From Alentia gelatinosa (Eukaryota > Annelida > Polychaeta > Phyllodocida > Polynoidae): a stretch of 64,000 nt of DNA. Under the pieces are notes generated by a model. It made no database searches. It was not told the DNA's origin and was given only the letters and a program-made list of their open reading frames with translations. The DNA is taken from positions 136,533,118 through 136,597,117 of the forward strand of contig OX465579.1 in NCBI GenBank assembly GCA_950022655.1, in the 5' to 3' direction. Positions 46,436 to 57,889 of the stretch are shown piece by piece (position 1 is the stretch's first letter; each line of letters begins with the position of its first letter). The position numbers and the translations under genes were made by a program.

Positions 46436-47799
46436 GTGGTTGAGTAAATAGCAAACAATTTCTTATTAATCACCCCGGTGATTTTATTTTTATGTTTATG
46501 TATTTCTGCTGGATTCCTTATACACCAAAGCTTGTCCATAGCTTGTTACTCATTCGTCCATGACCGTTACGCCATGGTCGCATGGGCAGGAAGTCAATCG
46601 GAACTGCTTACTTTGCTTACTATGTACAAGCAACGCTTATTCTCCCAGTTCCAGGTATGTTGAAAACATTCAAAGTAGACATACCGCCTGGGATACATGT
46701 ATCTACACACCCACCATGCCCTCCCTTATCTGAGCAGAGATCTTGTCAGTGAAAGCAGATAAATCCGGGCATCAACAGCTTAAGCGTTATCATAAAATAC
46801 GAGGTAATTCAACGGGCGTGTAGTCACACAAGAAAGGCGTTTATCAACTGGAGTTAGATGGGAAAGGTGAGTGGGAGCCCCATTCCTTTTCTTTTAGACA
46901 AAATATACTGCCAGTAAATCACTCAGCAACAGCAAACAATGCAGGCGACCTCCCTCATCGAGCTATAATGTATGAACAGCGCTCTGGGAAGTGGCTCTGG
47001 TGTATAAGAGGGTGGTATTTTACGCCAAAGTCAGGGCCCAGTCCATGACATGATGTCATCATTTATACCCACACACACAAAGACAACACTAAAAAGGTAA
47101 TTTTCAGTCTGCAACATGTCCGACGGGAGTCCAATTGCATTCCTGGGTAAGAACCACCTCTGAATGTGGCTCACATGATTTACTGACTCAAGTCACGCAG
47201 GGCTCTGACGCCCATTAAGATCCAAGGGTGAGAACTTAACGAGTGAGTTGTTATTTTTATATCAGTCTACTTTTTGTGGTTGTTGTCCTCCGGTGGCAGA
47301 TTCGATTCTAGTCATCGACACCACACAGTGTGCGCATATGATGGTGGTAATTGATTGCTACTTCACACGTTCATGGTCAACTTAAGACGACTACAGCATT
47401 CCGTGATATTCAGATGTTCATATTGTGGCGGTGAATATCAAGTCACATTGACAACAAGTAAAAGTTTAACCCTTTAAGGACAACGTGATGCCCTATGGTA
47501 GTATAACTTCCCTTGCTAATAAAGTGAACCTATAGCATTTGTTACAAAATGTATACCAGCTTTCCCAGTAGTGCCAAACTGTCTACTTGTGTGTTCGAGA
47601 CTCCATGATTCAAAATATGATGAATGAAATGGGGCATTTTAAGTAACCTACGTGAAGTAACATAACTCTGGGGTTAACTCCGGAAGGGTTAATAAACAAT
47701 TACATTGTACCTCAATTCAGCTTAAAACAAATCACCCTGTCTATTGTGTATGTTCAGAGGTCATTCGTGTTTTTAATGTATTTGTTTTGATATTTTTTT
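46436..47799. other. Gene-free stretch
   Basis: A palindromic GACATGATGTCATCA (ATF/CRE-like) lies near 47047. Nothing else recognised. Confidence 0.45.
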
Positions 47800-47829
47800 C
47801 ATAACTTTTACCGTTTCCCTTTCTTTCTA

Positions 47830-48210
47830 TCTTCCTCGCCGACGGCAAACATGGCACCCATCACGGAACCGACACAGTTAATTGCGGCCAGCATGGGTTT
47901 CATGACAAATTCAAATAAATAAACAAGCGGCTGGGCAGAGCCTCCCCAGAGAGAAATACATCAAGCCCCCGCCATTGGTATTAGCCATGCTAATATGACA
48001 GCTCCTGGCACCCAAGGCACCGCTGCCGCTGAAAAATACATGGCCATGTAAGTGCTTATCTTAGACGCATTAATGTTTTAATGATGGCGAGGCGCCGGTG
48101 GCACGGACAATGTATGGGGCGACTCTGAACATGGCGTGTATTGGGCGGTGGTGCCGGGAAACCAGGGTGGGCAATAAATTTTTATGTCGGCTTCGCACGA
48201 CAACCATGGA
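47830..48210. promoter_or_regulatory. Candidate conserved non-coding element
   Basis: Unique, moderately GC-rich DNA with composed factor sites: CCATTGG near 47972, POU-type ATGCTAAT at 47987-47994, GCATTAATGTTTTAATGATG from 48067 (three homeodomain cores) and GCAATAAATTTTTATGTCGG at 48171-48190 (Cdx/posterior-Hox-like). No frame longer than 60 codons is open here. Density and arrangement are enhancer-like; conservation is not testable from one sequence. Confidence 0.45.
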
Positions 48211-49239
48211 GGGGAATATATATCTTCTGTGCAACCGAGTTCAATGCTCCTTTAATTGGCACTAGTGAAAGAGATTGCGTTCCTCACTGAAACGAAACTG
48301 ATTCCGCTTGTTATAGAGAACACCTATATTTTCTCCCTAAACGATTGTCATTTTCAATTGTAATTTTATTCTTCTAACTGTGTTTTCGCATAGTCATCTT
48401 ACATTCATGTTGAGATTGTCATATCACCTCTTTATGCATTGAGTAATAATGTATTTAGCTAAATATGTATGTAGATCAGTATCCTCTTTTTTCTTCTCTT
48501 TTTTCTTTATAATGTTTATTCCACATTCTGTTTCGCAATGAAGAGTTCTTCCATGAGGAGAGATGGGTACACTGCCCTGGAAGTTACATGGCGATGGGAT
48601 AATGAACATCGACCACCAGTAGCATTACATGAACTAATATGCTAGAATTGAATAGTGATACTGACGCAATAACACTTATAGCAATGCAATGACAAGCCAG
48701 CTTAATTGTTCATACAATTTCTTCTGTATAGTATAAAACACAGATGGATTTCAGTGTTAAGTAACCTAACAAATTACAACTTTTGTATTTATATGATCAA
48801 GAAAATTTCAATTTCTCTGGTACAGTCGGAATCGCCCTTATTATTCATAGTGTTGCCCAATAAAACATATGAATGTGGTAGGACGAGTCAGGTTGGAAAG
48901 GTTTTATGTTTTATTCACATGAGTTGTTTGTTTGAAAGTTCAACGTCCAATAGCTTATGTTAGACTTTTTTGCATGAGAATTATCAACAGAACTTTATCT
49001 TGAATGCCTCTGTATATTCTTCTTACATGTTAATGGATGTTATAGTTACGTGTGTAATGCTATTCAACATTTTCATTGAATTAAGGCGTGACTGTAAGGA
49101 ATGAAACCAGCAAACACGAAATGTAGCTTGTCATGGGTTTGCATGCATGAGGGTGGTCCCTATACACATAGCCCAAGGGGGCAGAGTGGTGTTGTCTACC
49201 ATTACCACTGGGTTATTTATGTATAACTCAACTATGCCG
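48211..49239. other. Gene-free AT-rich stretch
   Basis: Nothing recognisable. Confidence 0.5.
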
Positions 49240-49340
49240 TGTGATAGCTCCAGTTGTTAGGGTGATAATTAATTTCCTTAATTACACGCTTTGCATACGT
49301 GCTCTATCTGTCAGGTAAATTATCTAATTTCGTGGAATTC
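49240..49340. promoter_or_regulatory. Homeodomain/POU site cluster
   Basis: GATAATTAATTTCCTTAATTAC around 49264-49285 holds paired TAATTA cores; it is followed by TTTGCATA (octamer-like) near 49290 and a TCAGGTAAATTATC word. Short enhancer core candidate. Confidence 0.35.
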
Positions 49341-50479
49341 ATTGATTTAATTGTAGCAATCCAAGGTGGATACAGATATGGTATAGACTAATGATATAGA
49401 TCTGTAGCATTTCAAATCCCACTGGTGATGACTATTTAAATACAATGTTTTCATCATCAATCTTCTTCAAGAATGTATGGATGTCCTAGAAAATTCCCGA
49501 AATAAACATTTAATTAAGCCGCTGAAGTTATATGCATACTTTTGAAGCGTTATGCAGTTGGTCAACAAGGGCTGGTGTAGTAATCTTTACTGCTGTTTCG
49601 AGACACGGAACACATTCATCGTCCAATTGAACATATCAGCTTGCAATTGGATCATAACGAAAATAATCAAGATACAAATCCAACAATTTGTTATCTGTTT
49701 AGCTGTCCTGCTGTGACATAGTTGATGCATATTTAAAACGATCAATCTTGTGCTGTCAGCTAAATGCTGAGTTTACATGTGGACTAATCTATAGGAAATA
49801 TTGTCTCATAATTCCAGGTCTGATGAGGGCATCCTCTCAGCTCACATTACGCGGATTCCTATTATGTGGGTAAATACATAGAAACAAATGGTTTCTTCTC
49901 ATAAATAATAACATATGGAGTGTGATAGTGTCAGGTTTTATAGTTTGGGCTTTGTAACAGATGGCTTATGGCACATTTCAATTCATTAAACCCTTATTAT
50001 CAAAACCGTATTGCTGTGTACCATATGGTGATATATTTTCCTTTTAAGTGGTATTATTATAGCATTATAGTTGTGACGTGTATGAAAATTAATATGTCTT
50101 TTACAAAACCAGAATCAGAGTATATATCCTGAGTAAAGAAATGAGATGTGTTGAGTTTCGATGGATGTAAAACTAAATAGAATCGTACAAGTTTACAATT
50201 ATGAATGAAGCGGTAGATTGTGTTTATGTCTATACCCGCTAAGGTTCTCAGTTGGCTCGCGGTTTACATCCAACAACTCTCCACTTGGCAATTCTATCGG
50301 GGGCCACTCCGAAGGTTCTGTCAATTCTGGAACTCACCGGTATAATAACTAACATAATGGACGTATAGATGAAGTCGGGAATTGGAAGGTAGCTCGTGAA
50401 AAAAACCGCGCGTATCAGCCACTTCCCACTTATTATCGACTGGTGTATTTATCTGGTTCCGGTTGATTAAACATGTCAA
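49341..50479. other. Gene-free AT-rich stretch
   Basis: Nothing recognisable. Confidence 0.5.
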
Positions 50480-50485
50480 TGTGAG

Positions 50486-51088
50486 TTAGTTCCACCTGAC
50501 TGAGCAGCGGCCCGCGCCGACCATGTCCGGCCCCGGTCGAACTGTAGCTAAGTGTCGGGTTGTCGATTTCATCAGGGCACGCTTCGTTGGATCCTCCTCC
50601 CGTGCAATGTGCCACGGCCTGCGAAATGTACACCTCGAGCGGCGCCCGTCAACTGCCATTTCACACCACATGTCGATTTCAAAGCCCACCTGGGCGGGCT
50701 GGATCGACGCGCCGGCGCCGCACGCAGCCGCCTTTATTTCGCGCATGTCACTTTCAGCTCGAGAACCAGTCTTGTTTTGTGGGGGTTGAGTGACGGGGGT
50801 AGCGGTCGATGCGGCTTGTGATGATGAAGAGATGGCGATTGACAGGTTAAAGAGGCGCCGCCTCGTCGGCTGCATTTTTAATGGCGAGCCTCTTTCAGGT
50901 GAGACAAGGCCCGGGTGTGTTGGCTTGCAGGGCCTGATTGCTGGTGTAGGTGTGATGTCGATTGCCGACAAGTCGTCCGGTGCAGCTGCCCGCCCGCGTT
51001 CCGTGTTGATGTTCACTTCACTTTGATGGTAGCCCTTGGCTTTAGCTGCTTGTTTGAATATGCTGCTCAATGAGGTATTCGTATCCAT
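50486..51088 (-). other. Longest open frame in the window (200-252 codons), coding status doubtful
   Basis: The minus frame runs 51244-50486, but its first 50 codons lie in the foldback at 51149-51299, so the only sensible start is the internal ATG at 51088 (MDTNTSLSSIFKQAAK). The product would be Ser/Thr/Pro/Arg-rich without a recognised domain. Three + frames of 77-89 codons overlap it, pointing to GC-rich, stop-poor DNA. The same DNA contains a PBX/MEIS-type CGATTGACAG at 50836-50845 and CCGCCTTTATTTCGCGC near 50729, so a CpG-rich enhancer is an alternative reading. Confidence 0.25.
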
Positions 51089-51148
51089 TATGCCATTTAC
51101 TGTATGAATGGGGAGGTAGCAGGAACAATTCTGTTGTCTTTTATATAG

Positions 51149-51299
51149 ACAATAGTAACTGGTTTCAGGTACAACGGCCTGTAATCTCCTAAGACTAGAC
51201 GCGTAGTAATATCCGAGCCGAGTGAATGCGAGGATATTACACATAGTCTAGTTCGAGGAGATTACAACCACTTTTATCTCTGAAACCAGTTTATATTGT
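51149..51299. mobile_element. 151-bp foldback element, family D
   Basis: Imperfect 20-bp terminal repeats: ACAATAGTAACTGGTTTCAG (51149-51168) and the inverse CTGAAACCAGTTTATATTGT (51280-51299), 18 of 20 matching. A long inner hairpin runs from GTAATCTCCT near 51181 to AGGAGATTAC near 51264, with TAATATCC/GGATATTA arms inside. No coding capacity. It directly abuts family C, so either one inserted beside the other or both form one larger composite. Confidence 0.7.
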
Positions 51300-51302
51300 A
51301 TT

Positions 51303-51597
51303 TATCTTTATCCTACCCCTTATATAAAATCCCATAGGCTTAACATTGAGTTTCCGTATGCCACGCTGACTGGCAAACGGAGGTTTGTATGCCACTAGTG
51401 GCATACAGAATTGTTATCACATAATATTCCAAAATCGAGGAGACGGGGTAGGATAAAATCAAAACCTGATTTGTTTTAATCATGGCCAACGCATTCCACT
51501 CCTGGAGTTTTGGGTTCGCCTCATGAAGTCACTATGCCAAACTCCAGTCGTGGCATATGGTGGCCAAGATTAAAACTCATCCAGTTTTACGATATAG
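51303..51597 (+). mobile_element. Foldback element, family C, copy 2
   Basis: Inverted relative to the copy at 171-470 and similar along its whole length, including the 18-bp palindrome TATGCCACTAGTGGCATA at 51388-51405. Lacks about 20 bases that copy 1 has in its GACTTCAC/GTGAAGTC stem. Both copies end at the same bases (TTTATCCTACCCC... / ...CCAGTTTTACGATA), which defines the element boundaries. Confidence 0.75.
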
Positions 51598-51628
51598 CAT
51601 TGCAAATCCAAGTGATCCGCTTTGTGTA

Positions 51629-51662
51629 GGGCGGAGATTACGACCACCAGTAATCTCCGTCC
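51629..51662. repeat. Stem-loop sharing the GGAGATTAC word with family D
   Basis: GGGCGGAGATTAC (51629-51641) pairs with GTAATCTCCGTCC (51650-51662) around an 8-base loop, one mismatch. GTAATCTCC is also the base of the inner hairpin of family D on the other side of the family C copy, hinting that D, C and this stem once formed one unit. Confidence 0.6.
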
Positions 51663-52439
51663 GGTGAGTTACACACCTGTATGGGTTTAGTATGGAGACT
51701 CCGTATTAGATGGATGATAAAGGTATTGCTTATTATCTTTATGGCTATAAATCAAATTGTATGTTTAATATTAATCATCTCAATACCATTTGGGCATATA
51801 ACATAGGTTACATAGTGAACTCAGCTGCCCCAACCACTACCAGCCCAACAAATCGCGTGCTTACTTTTGTCAATCCTAGGGCAGCCGCTGTATATACACA
51901 TATTTTGTTATAATTCTGGATGGCGTCTTCTTTTCAACCAGATGAAAACAATTGTCCTGGGAAAGTTTAGCAGCTTTGCTGACTCATTTACACGGCTCTT
52001 TGATCGTTTTAGCTGCCAAAACGAAAGATGGACTTACTTTCGGTGGAATAAATCAAATAATTATGTGCTATCATTTCGGATTTTGTTTTTTGTCCTCTTT
52101 TTTATTTACAAATATGATAGACTAATTGTTTTGAATATATGTGGCTTATGTCTTGTATACTACTTACAAAGGGATCAAGGGTGCGTGTGTTTATTCACAG
52201 ACAGTAGTGGATGGCTATCGTGAAACAGAAAGGAATTCAATTACATGCTACCACTCATGGTCTCAGTGAGATATATATTGTATATACATGTATGTATTTA
52301 TGTAAACTGGGCAATCAGAGGTAGTATTATTAACATATGTATTCGGCCACTGATAGTTAAATTTCCTAGTATCCCTATGTTATACATTCGTATATATACA
52401 CATCAGCAAGCCCTTATGAAATAATTAAACCACTTTATG
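51663..52439. other. Gene-free AT-rich stretch
   Basis: A 118-codon + frame (51867-52223) is hydrophobic in part but unrecognised. Nothing else seen. Confidence 0.45.
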
Positions 52440-53130
52440 ATTTTGCATTATGCCTCCTGATTCAACCTGGTCCCTCACCCCGTCAAATCACAAACCCTTG
52501 GGTCACGAAGCACCGTGTTCCCGCTTCGCGCCTCACTTTGAAGCCTTTATGCTCTATCTGGGTCAATTTGACTGACCCGTGTAATAGGGGGAAGGATTCT
52601 GTCCGTGTCTAGGACCTGAGCACATTGTCCGTCGGGCGAATTAACACGCCAGCCAGAGCCGAGTTTCTATTATTGTTAATCCTCGGGGAACTACCGCCTC
52701 GTCAGTCAACACCCGGGCGAACACCGCTGCCGCCGCCCCTTCTGTGAAAGGCGCCACTGTGGTCGACAGAAATCACCTCGCGCTTCATTTCGCCCTTTCA
52801 TGTTTTCGCACGTCTGCCGCCCCAATTACCCGGCATAACAAGGCGAAATTAACATCCCTGAGGGCTGTCTATTTCACCAGGGCCCCCGAGCAGAGCGGCC
52901 GGCAGGGCAGGCAGCGCGCAGGAACCCGCGCTCTTTGCTGGCTATTATGCCACCCGGCGTGCCGCTAAGCACCCAACTTGTGCTGCAAACTCACTCCCTA
53001 CTCCGCACGCCCTCCCCGCATCTAGCAGCTTCTTGCCCTGTCATCTTGGGGAATACATCTCGCCCCCATCTTGAGCGGGACAAAGCGGTGGGCGGTCATC
53101 GCGCCGCCCCACTCTGTGGTTTGTAGGGCA
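52440..53130. promoter_or_regulatory. Large candidate regulatory island
   Basis: About 700 bp of CpG-rich unique DNA with TCF/LEF-like ACTTTGAAG at 52535-52543, the palindrome GTCAATTTGAC at 52562-52572, SOX/homeodomain TATTGTTAATCC from 52671, CCAATTACCCGGCATAACAAGG near 52820 and GCGAAATTAACATC near 52842. Frames (63-74 codons) carry no domain. This is the richest island in the window for mixed developmental-factor motifs; regulatory function is inferred. Confidence 0.45.
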
Positions 53131-53927
53131 CTGGACACAAAAGCTGAGGGCTTTTTGTCGCAAAGGCTAAGGGCGTCCTTCCACAAAGGCTCGGCCCCTC
53201 TCAACACGACCGCCCGGCCGGGAAGCCGCGGGAGGCCCTTTTGTTAGAAGGGACCATGGGCAGCCCTCTGATATTATCCTCCAAAAAATAAGAAAAAATA
53301 AAAGTTCAGGCTGGTTTGTGAGTGGCGTGGTGTGTAGGTAGGAGGGCAGGGCAGTCAGTATGATTCTGCCCACAGCCAATGGGTACTGAATCGTCGAATG
53401 ACCAATGGTCAAGCCCCTCCCACCACGACCGCTGAGCCCTGTTCACCGCGACGGAAGCCAACGAGTCGAGAGCCACGACACCAAATATGTCATTAGCCTT
53501 CAAACACCGACAAAGGGGTCAAATGGTCAGTGGGTATGAGTGGTCACCATGACTTAGAGGTTGACATCAGTGCGGAAGGGGGTAAATTTCGGTGTACTTA
53601 TGTTAATAAAACCTCTCTGATTTCAGCACCTGATATGTAGGACAGTATATCACATACAATTATGAATAGGTTATTGCTACGTGATTGTGTTCAATGAAAC
53701 CATTACATAATTCACAAGTCTGTCATTCTGTAGATCTTTTTGTATATACCCATTCGTTATCATATCAATTTTCAAAAAGAAACTATGCAAATGCCGCCCC
53801 AGAAATGGAAGAAAATATTCCAGCAAGAAACATCTTTTCGTTTGGCGTTTCCTAGATATTGCTTACTCTTTGAAATAACAATATGAAACATGACGAAAGA
53901 GTCATGTGCGCATTAGCTTCATGTTAT
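53131..53927. other. Gene-free stretch
   Basis: Two CCAAT-type words (AGCCAATGGG near 53374, GACCAATGG near 53399) occur in GC-rich sequence; AT-rich after 53590. No gene recognised. Confidence 0.4.
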
Positions 53928-53971
53928 CTACAACCAACGAGTATAGAGAACTCTATACTCGTTGCTCCAAC
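53928..53971. mobile_element. Miniature palindrome with direct-repeat flanks, copy 2
   Basis: CAACGAGTATAGAG (53935-53948), loop AA, CTCTATACTCGTTG (53951-53964): the same arms as at 36075-36107 with a slightly shorter centre. Flanked by CTACAAC (53928-53934) and CTCCAAC (53965-53971), a 7-bp direct repeat with one mismatch, different in sequence from the flank of copy 1. Same arms with different flanks, each duplicated, is the signature of insertion. Confidence 0.62.
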
Positions 53972-54124
53972 AGATGTGAGAGGGCAAAAGTGTACGTATG
54001 CAGGGAGGGACTGGGGGAGGTGGGGGGTATCTAATGACTCGGTGTCGCTGCAGTCTGGGAGTTTATCTCACTCGTTATTTACATGTGACGCGGACACACC
54101 TGGTGATGGCTCCAGGGCACGAAT

Positions 54125-55240
54125 CCTCCACGGCTAGTTACCATAACCACTACTATGCCACCACTATCACCTGCAGCGCCACCACTGAACTATATTACCA
54201 TAATCAGCTTAGTATTTCCACAGTGACATCACTATCACCATGAAAACTGCTATTACCTGGAAACCATCCAAAACAGGTCACCATCACAACGTGAACACAG
54301 CTAATATACCACAAAATTCAACACCTCCCACACACCACCATCCCCACCAACAGCAATACATACAACCCTCACCATATATCTTGCTATTAATCCCAACCAA
54401 ACACAATTGCCATATACCACAGTCAGTGAGTCACCATCCATGTTGGATACACTATCATGAAAACGGTCCAACCCTTAATACCAAACCACATCATTGCCAA
54501 AAATGTACTTCTACGGTAACTACTATGTTTACCATTACTGGACATACATTGTTATAATTACTACATGGTCTACATAAATTATCATCCTCATCCACACGAC
54601 ATTCCTGACACACCCAACGGATCCGTCTGGCAAAGATGTGATCGGGAAGAATCGGGGTGTCGCTGTCTCATAGGCTTTAACACTACCACCACCAATAAAG
54701 ACCAATGCACTAACACCCCAACCAATATCACAACCAATAGCACAATACCATCAACACACCACAACCTAGACTGGCTCCAGTCCCTGAATCCTATGGCTAC
54801 CCTCCTTTGCTGGGATTTGATTCATAGGCCAGTCAGAGAAGGATACCTACTATGATGAACTTTGTTCTGATTGTGTTTAATCATTTGATGAATGTTCATA
54901 ATCAAAGACTTGACCAAGTCTAACCACAACAATATTCCCTTCCAATGTCCTTACATTAACTAGACTCTTCCACCACCACCACCACCACCACCACACGCCA
55001 TTTGCACTACCACTAGCATACCTACCACCACCATTGTCACCAATGTCACTATTACTTTCATTGTTGATACTGTTAATAGCTTATAATGCTACCACATTTA
55101 TTATTATAAACACCATCAATGACCAAACCATCATCTTCACCAAAAAACACCAAGACCACCACCACACACCATCATCACCATTACCGCCACCATAAAACCC
55201 ACCACCTTCAACCAAAACCTCAACAGTAACACTAGTACCA
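54125..55240. repeat. AC-rich, G-poor cryptic repeat block
   Basis: The + strand is dominated by A and C, with loose recurrence of ACCA, CACC, ATCACC and TACC words and a pure (CCA)n at about 54970-54994. Frames of 67-105 codons here are Thr/His/Asn/Pro-rich and low-complexity. Probably a decayed trinucleotide-type array. Confidence 0.65.
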
Positions 55241-55460
55241 ACAGGTCTTAACTCCTGAATGCCAGAGGGCGTCGTCTTGTGCAATTAGTGTACAAGGACA
55301 AGTTTTATGACGGTCAGAGAGGTCAGTGAGAGGACATAAACTGTATGTCTTTATGCTGGACCTTGACATCATGTCGGGGAGGGGACAGGCACGAGAAATG
55401 AACATGTGTGGCATGCACACGCATACCATATGTTGAACTATTGTTATAGGCCAGTGCACG

Positions 55461-55466
<6 letters not shown>

Positions 55467-55494
<28 letters not shown>

Positions 55495-55555
55495 TGTATG
55501 TATGTATGTATGTATGTATGTATGTATGTATGTATGTATGTATGTATGTATGTAT
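55467..55555. repeat. (GTAT)n microsatellite
   Basis: About 22 tetranucleotide units; every frame through it gives a repeated Tyr-Val-Cys-Met or Tyr-Ile-His-Thr peptide. Confidence 0.98.
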
Positions 55556-56330
55556 ATATATTGTACATGCACAAATATGTATACGTATATACATGTATAT
55601 GTGACCAAGTCTCGTCATAGAAAAAAAAATTTTTGTTTAGTTATCAGGAACAGTCAACTCTGAATGGTCAAACTCTTGTATTTTGGGATCCCCTGCCTTT
55701 ATGTCGCCTATAGGGAAAAATTGATGAGCGGAGTTATCATTACCTATCAAATTAGCCATTAATTAATGATGAGTACAGACTTAAAAGAGGACAATCTTCT
55801 CCTGGTTATGTTCTCTTGCTGCGACATTATATCTATTTTCCCGCGAATAGCAAACACCTGTTACAACATATATGTGGTATGAACTATGTTGTTCTTCTCG
55901 GCTGTACAAGGAACAGCGCCCATCCTTGGTAATTGTATATTGTCCTAATATTTGAATATAAAAAATGTGCATGCTCGCATCTCAGTAATTAACGGAGTTG
56001 TGAATGAGACCTTGTTCTCTTAGATACATGCGCAACCACCTACTTCTAGATATATCAATCTTATCATTGTTTGCTAGTTTCTAGGGATAGTTGGTTACTT
56101 TATGAGCCGTAGGATTTATCGAAGTAGTAGATAATTGTGCCAACAAAAAGTGAACTCTTGGAATCCGTTTACGGTCTTTCTTATTAAACAAACTCAAAAG
56201 GTTAAGCTTGTCTTTTTGGGGAAAAAATTGTACGTTCAGCTGTAAAAAATGAGCGTGGATCTAAAAGTGAACTATTAAAAGGTGCCCAGCTAACCTACAA
56301 GTTCTAGACCCTCCCACCTACCCAGCCAGT
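55556..56330. other. Gene-free AT-rich stretch
   Basis: Nothing recognisable. Confidence 0.5.
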
Positions 56331-56334
56331 CTTA

Positions 56335-56754
56335 AGGCGGGCGTCCACCAACCACGACAAGCCTACGACAATAGGTCCCCGACAAGGTCCACGACTGGCC
56401 TACGACTGGAGGCCTTGTCGTGGTTGGTGGACCCCAGTTCCCGACAAGAGTCTACGACAAGGCCACGACAAGGCCACAATTGGGAGTTTGTCTGGAGCCT
56501 TCCGAAAAAGGCAACGACAATATCGAACATGTTCGATTTTTCCCACGACTGGACCTTTGTCGTGGAGCGTCATGGCGTGTCGGGAGCGTGTCGCAGAGGT
56601 CTACGATAGGAAATTTTGGTGGAGTGTGCACATCCCGACACACCCCGACAACGCTGTCGTAAAACCCTCCTTCTTACGACCAGGCTGCGACAAGCGCCGA
56701 TTGGAACTTTCATGTCGGCGCTTGTCGTTGTCGTGGTTGGTGGACGCCCCTCCA
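56335..56754. mobile_element. MITE family B with nested hairpins
   Basis: Ends in GGGCGTCCACCAACCACGAC and its inverse GTCGTGGTTGGTGGACGCC. Flanking TA dinucleotides at 56333-56334 and 56755-56756 fit a TA duplication. TCCACCAACCACGACAAG (56344-56361) also has an internal inverted copy at 56414-56431, so the left 100 bp is a hairpin by itself; CGACAAGCGCCGA (56688-56700) / TCGGCGCTTGTCG (56715-56727) makes another on the right. CTACGACAAGG-type words recur throughout. No transposase. The terminus shares GGCGTCCACC with family A. Confidence 0.85.
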
Positions 56755-56756
56755 TA

Positions 56757-57889
56757 GGCTGAAAGCAGGGTCAACCCAGTCATACTGTCGCTGACTCTGG
56801 GGCTTTGCGCAACTCACTTTAATGTATTGTAAAGGTGAGCGCAGGATAACAGCGTAGAATCGCAGCAAATATGCGAGTAAGCAACGCTCATGAAAACATC
56901 GGACTGATTTTGTCAAGACATTTAATATACTGGAATGGACTAGTGATCTTTGGACAAAGGAAATTAATGGGAAAAAACATAGTATGTGGGGTCTGTGTCA
57001 CATATCCTGCTCTTTATCAAAAGATATATTTCAAAATATAAAACAACGTTAAGACCTAACAGATGCTGTGAACACGTGAGAAACATGAGATGTTTTAACA
57101 CAAATATTGTCCTCTCTTTTTCCGAATCAGATTGAAACTTATGCACTAAGAGTTGCAATGAAATATAGACAATATATTTTCGAATGAATCCCCAGATTAT
57201 ATGGATACCAAGGGTTAGATTTTAGAGATCATAAAGATTTCTTTCATAATGTCATTTATGCCCACCGATGTTTAGTATGTACAGGGAGGTTTACGTCTCC
57301 AACAAGAAAAACAGTAAAGCATTCTTTCCCATTTCAGAACTATCACATAAAAGTCATCCTCTCTCGTTATTTTGGTTTCGTCTTCTATACAACATAGTCA
57401 TTCAGGCTATTTAAAACCGGAACTTGAAAAGAATAAAGGCAGGCGACGACCAAACAGAAAAGCTGTCGTGATAAACAAGTAGTGCTTCTTCATGGCCAGA
57501 GAGCCGACGCTGACAGAGTAACTGTTGGTAACCAAAGTAAAAATGTTGTTATCGCCGACACAGAAATGTGGTTAGTCAGAAGACAAATGGACAGATCCAC
57601 ATGTCACACTGTCACAGGCCGCCCACAGCAAACACAAGCTCTGTCGTTCCTCCTCTCTCCAACACTAAAATGACAGCCCTGAAAAAGATCCGGCTTTTTG
57701 TACATCTAGACCTCTTTGGTAAACACCGAATAAATTCTTCGTACATAAACACCCCTGTCCGACGAGGAATTCTCAGTGAAATCAGTAGTTTCTGACAGCG
57801 TCCTTTTGGCAGAGGAACGCGAATGAATTTTGGCGAGAAAAAAAAAAGAAGACAGACGACATCGAGTTAAGGCGGCCTGGGGTGAGTGA
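56757..57889. other. Gene-free stretch
   Basis: Nothing recognisable. Confidence 0.5.

Noticed and set aside
46068..46539. Minus-strand repeat protein (128 and 98 codons)
   Set aside because: Translation of an 18-20 bp minisatellite; period is not a multiple of 3 throughout and two frames are open at once.
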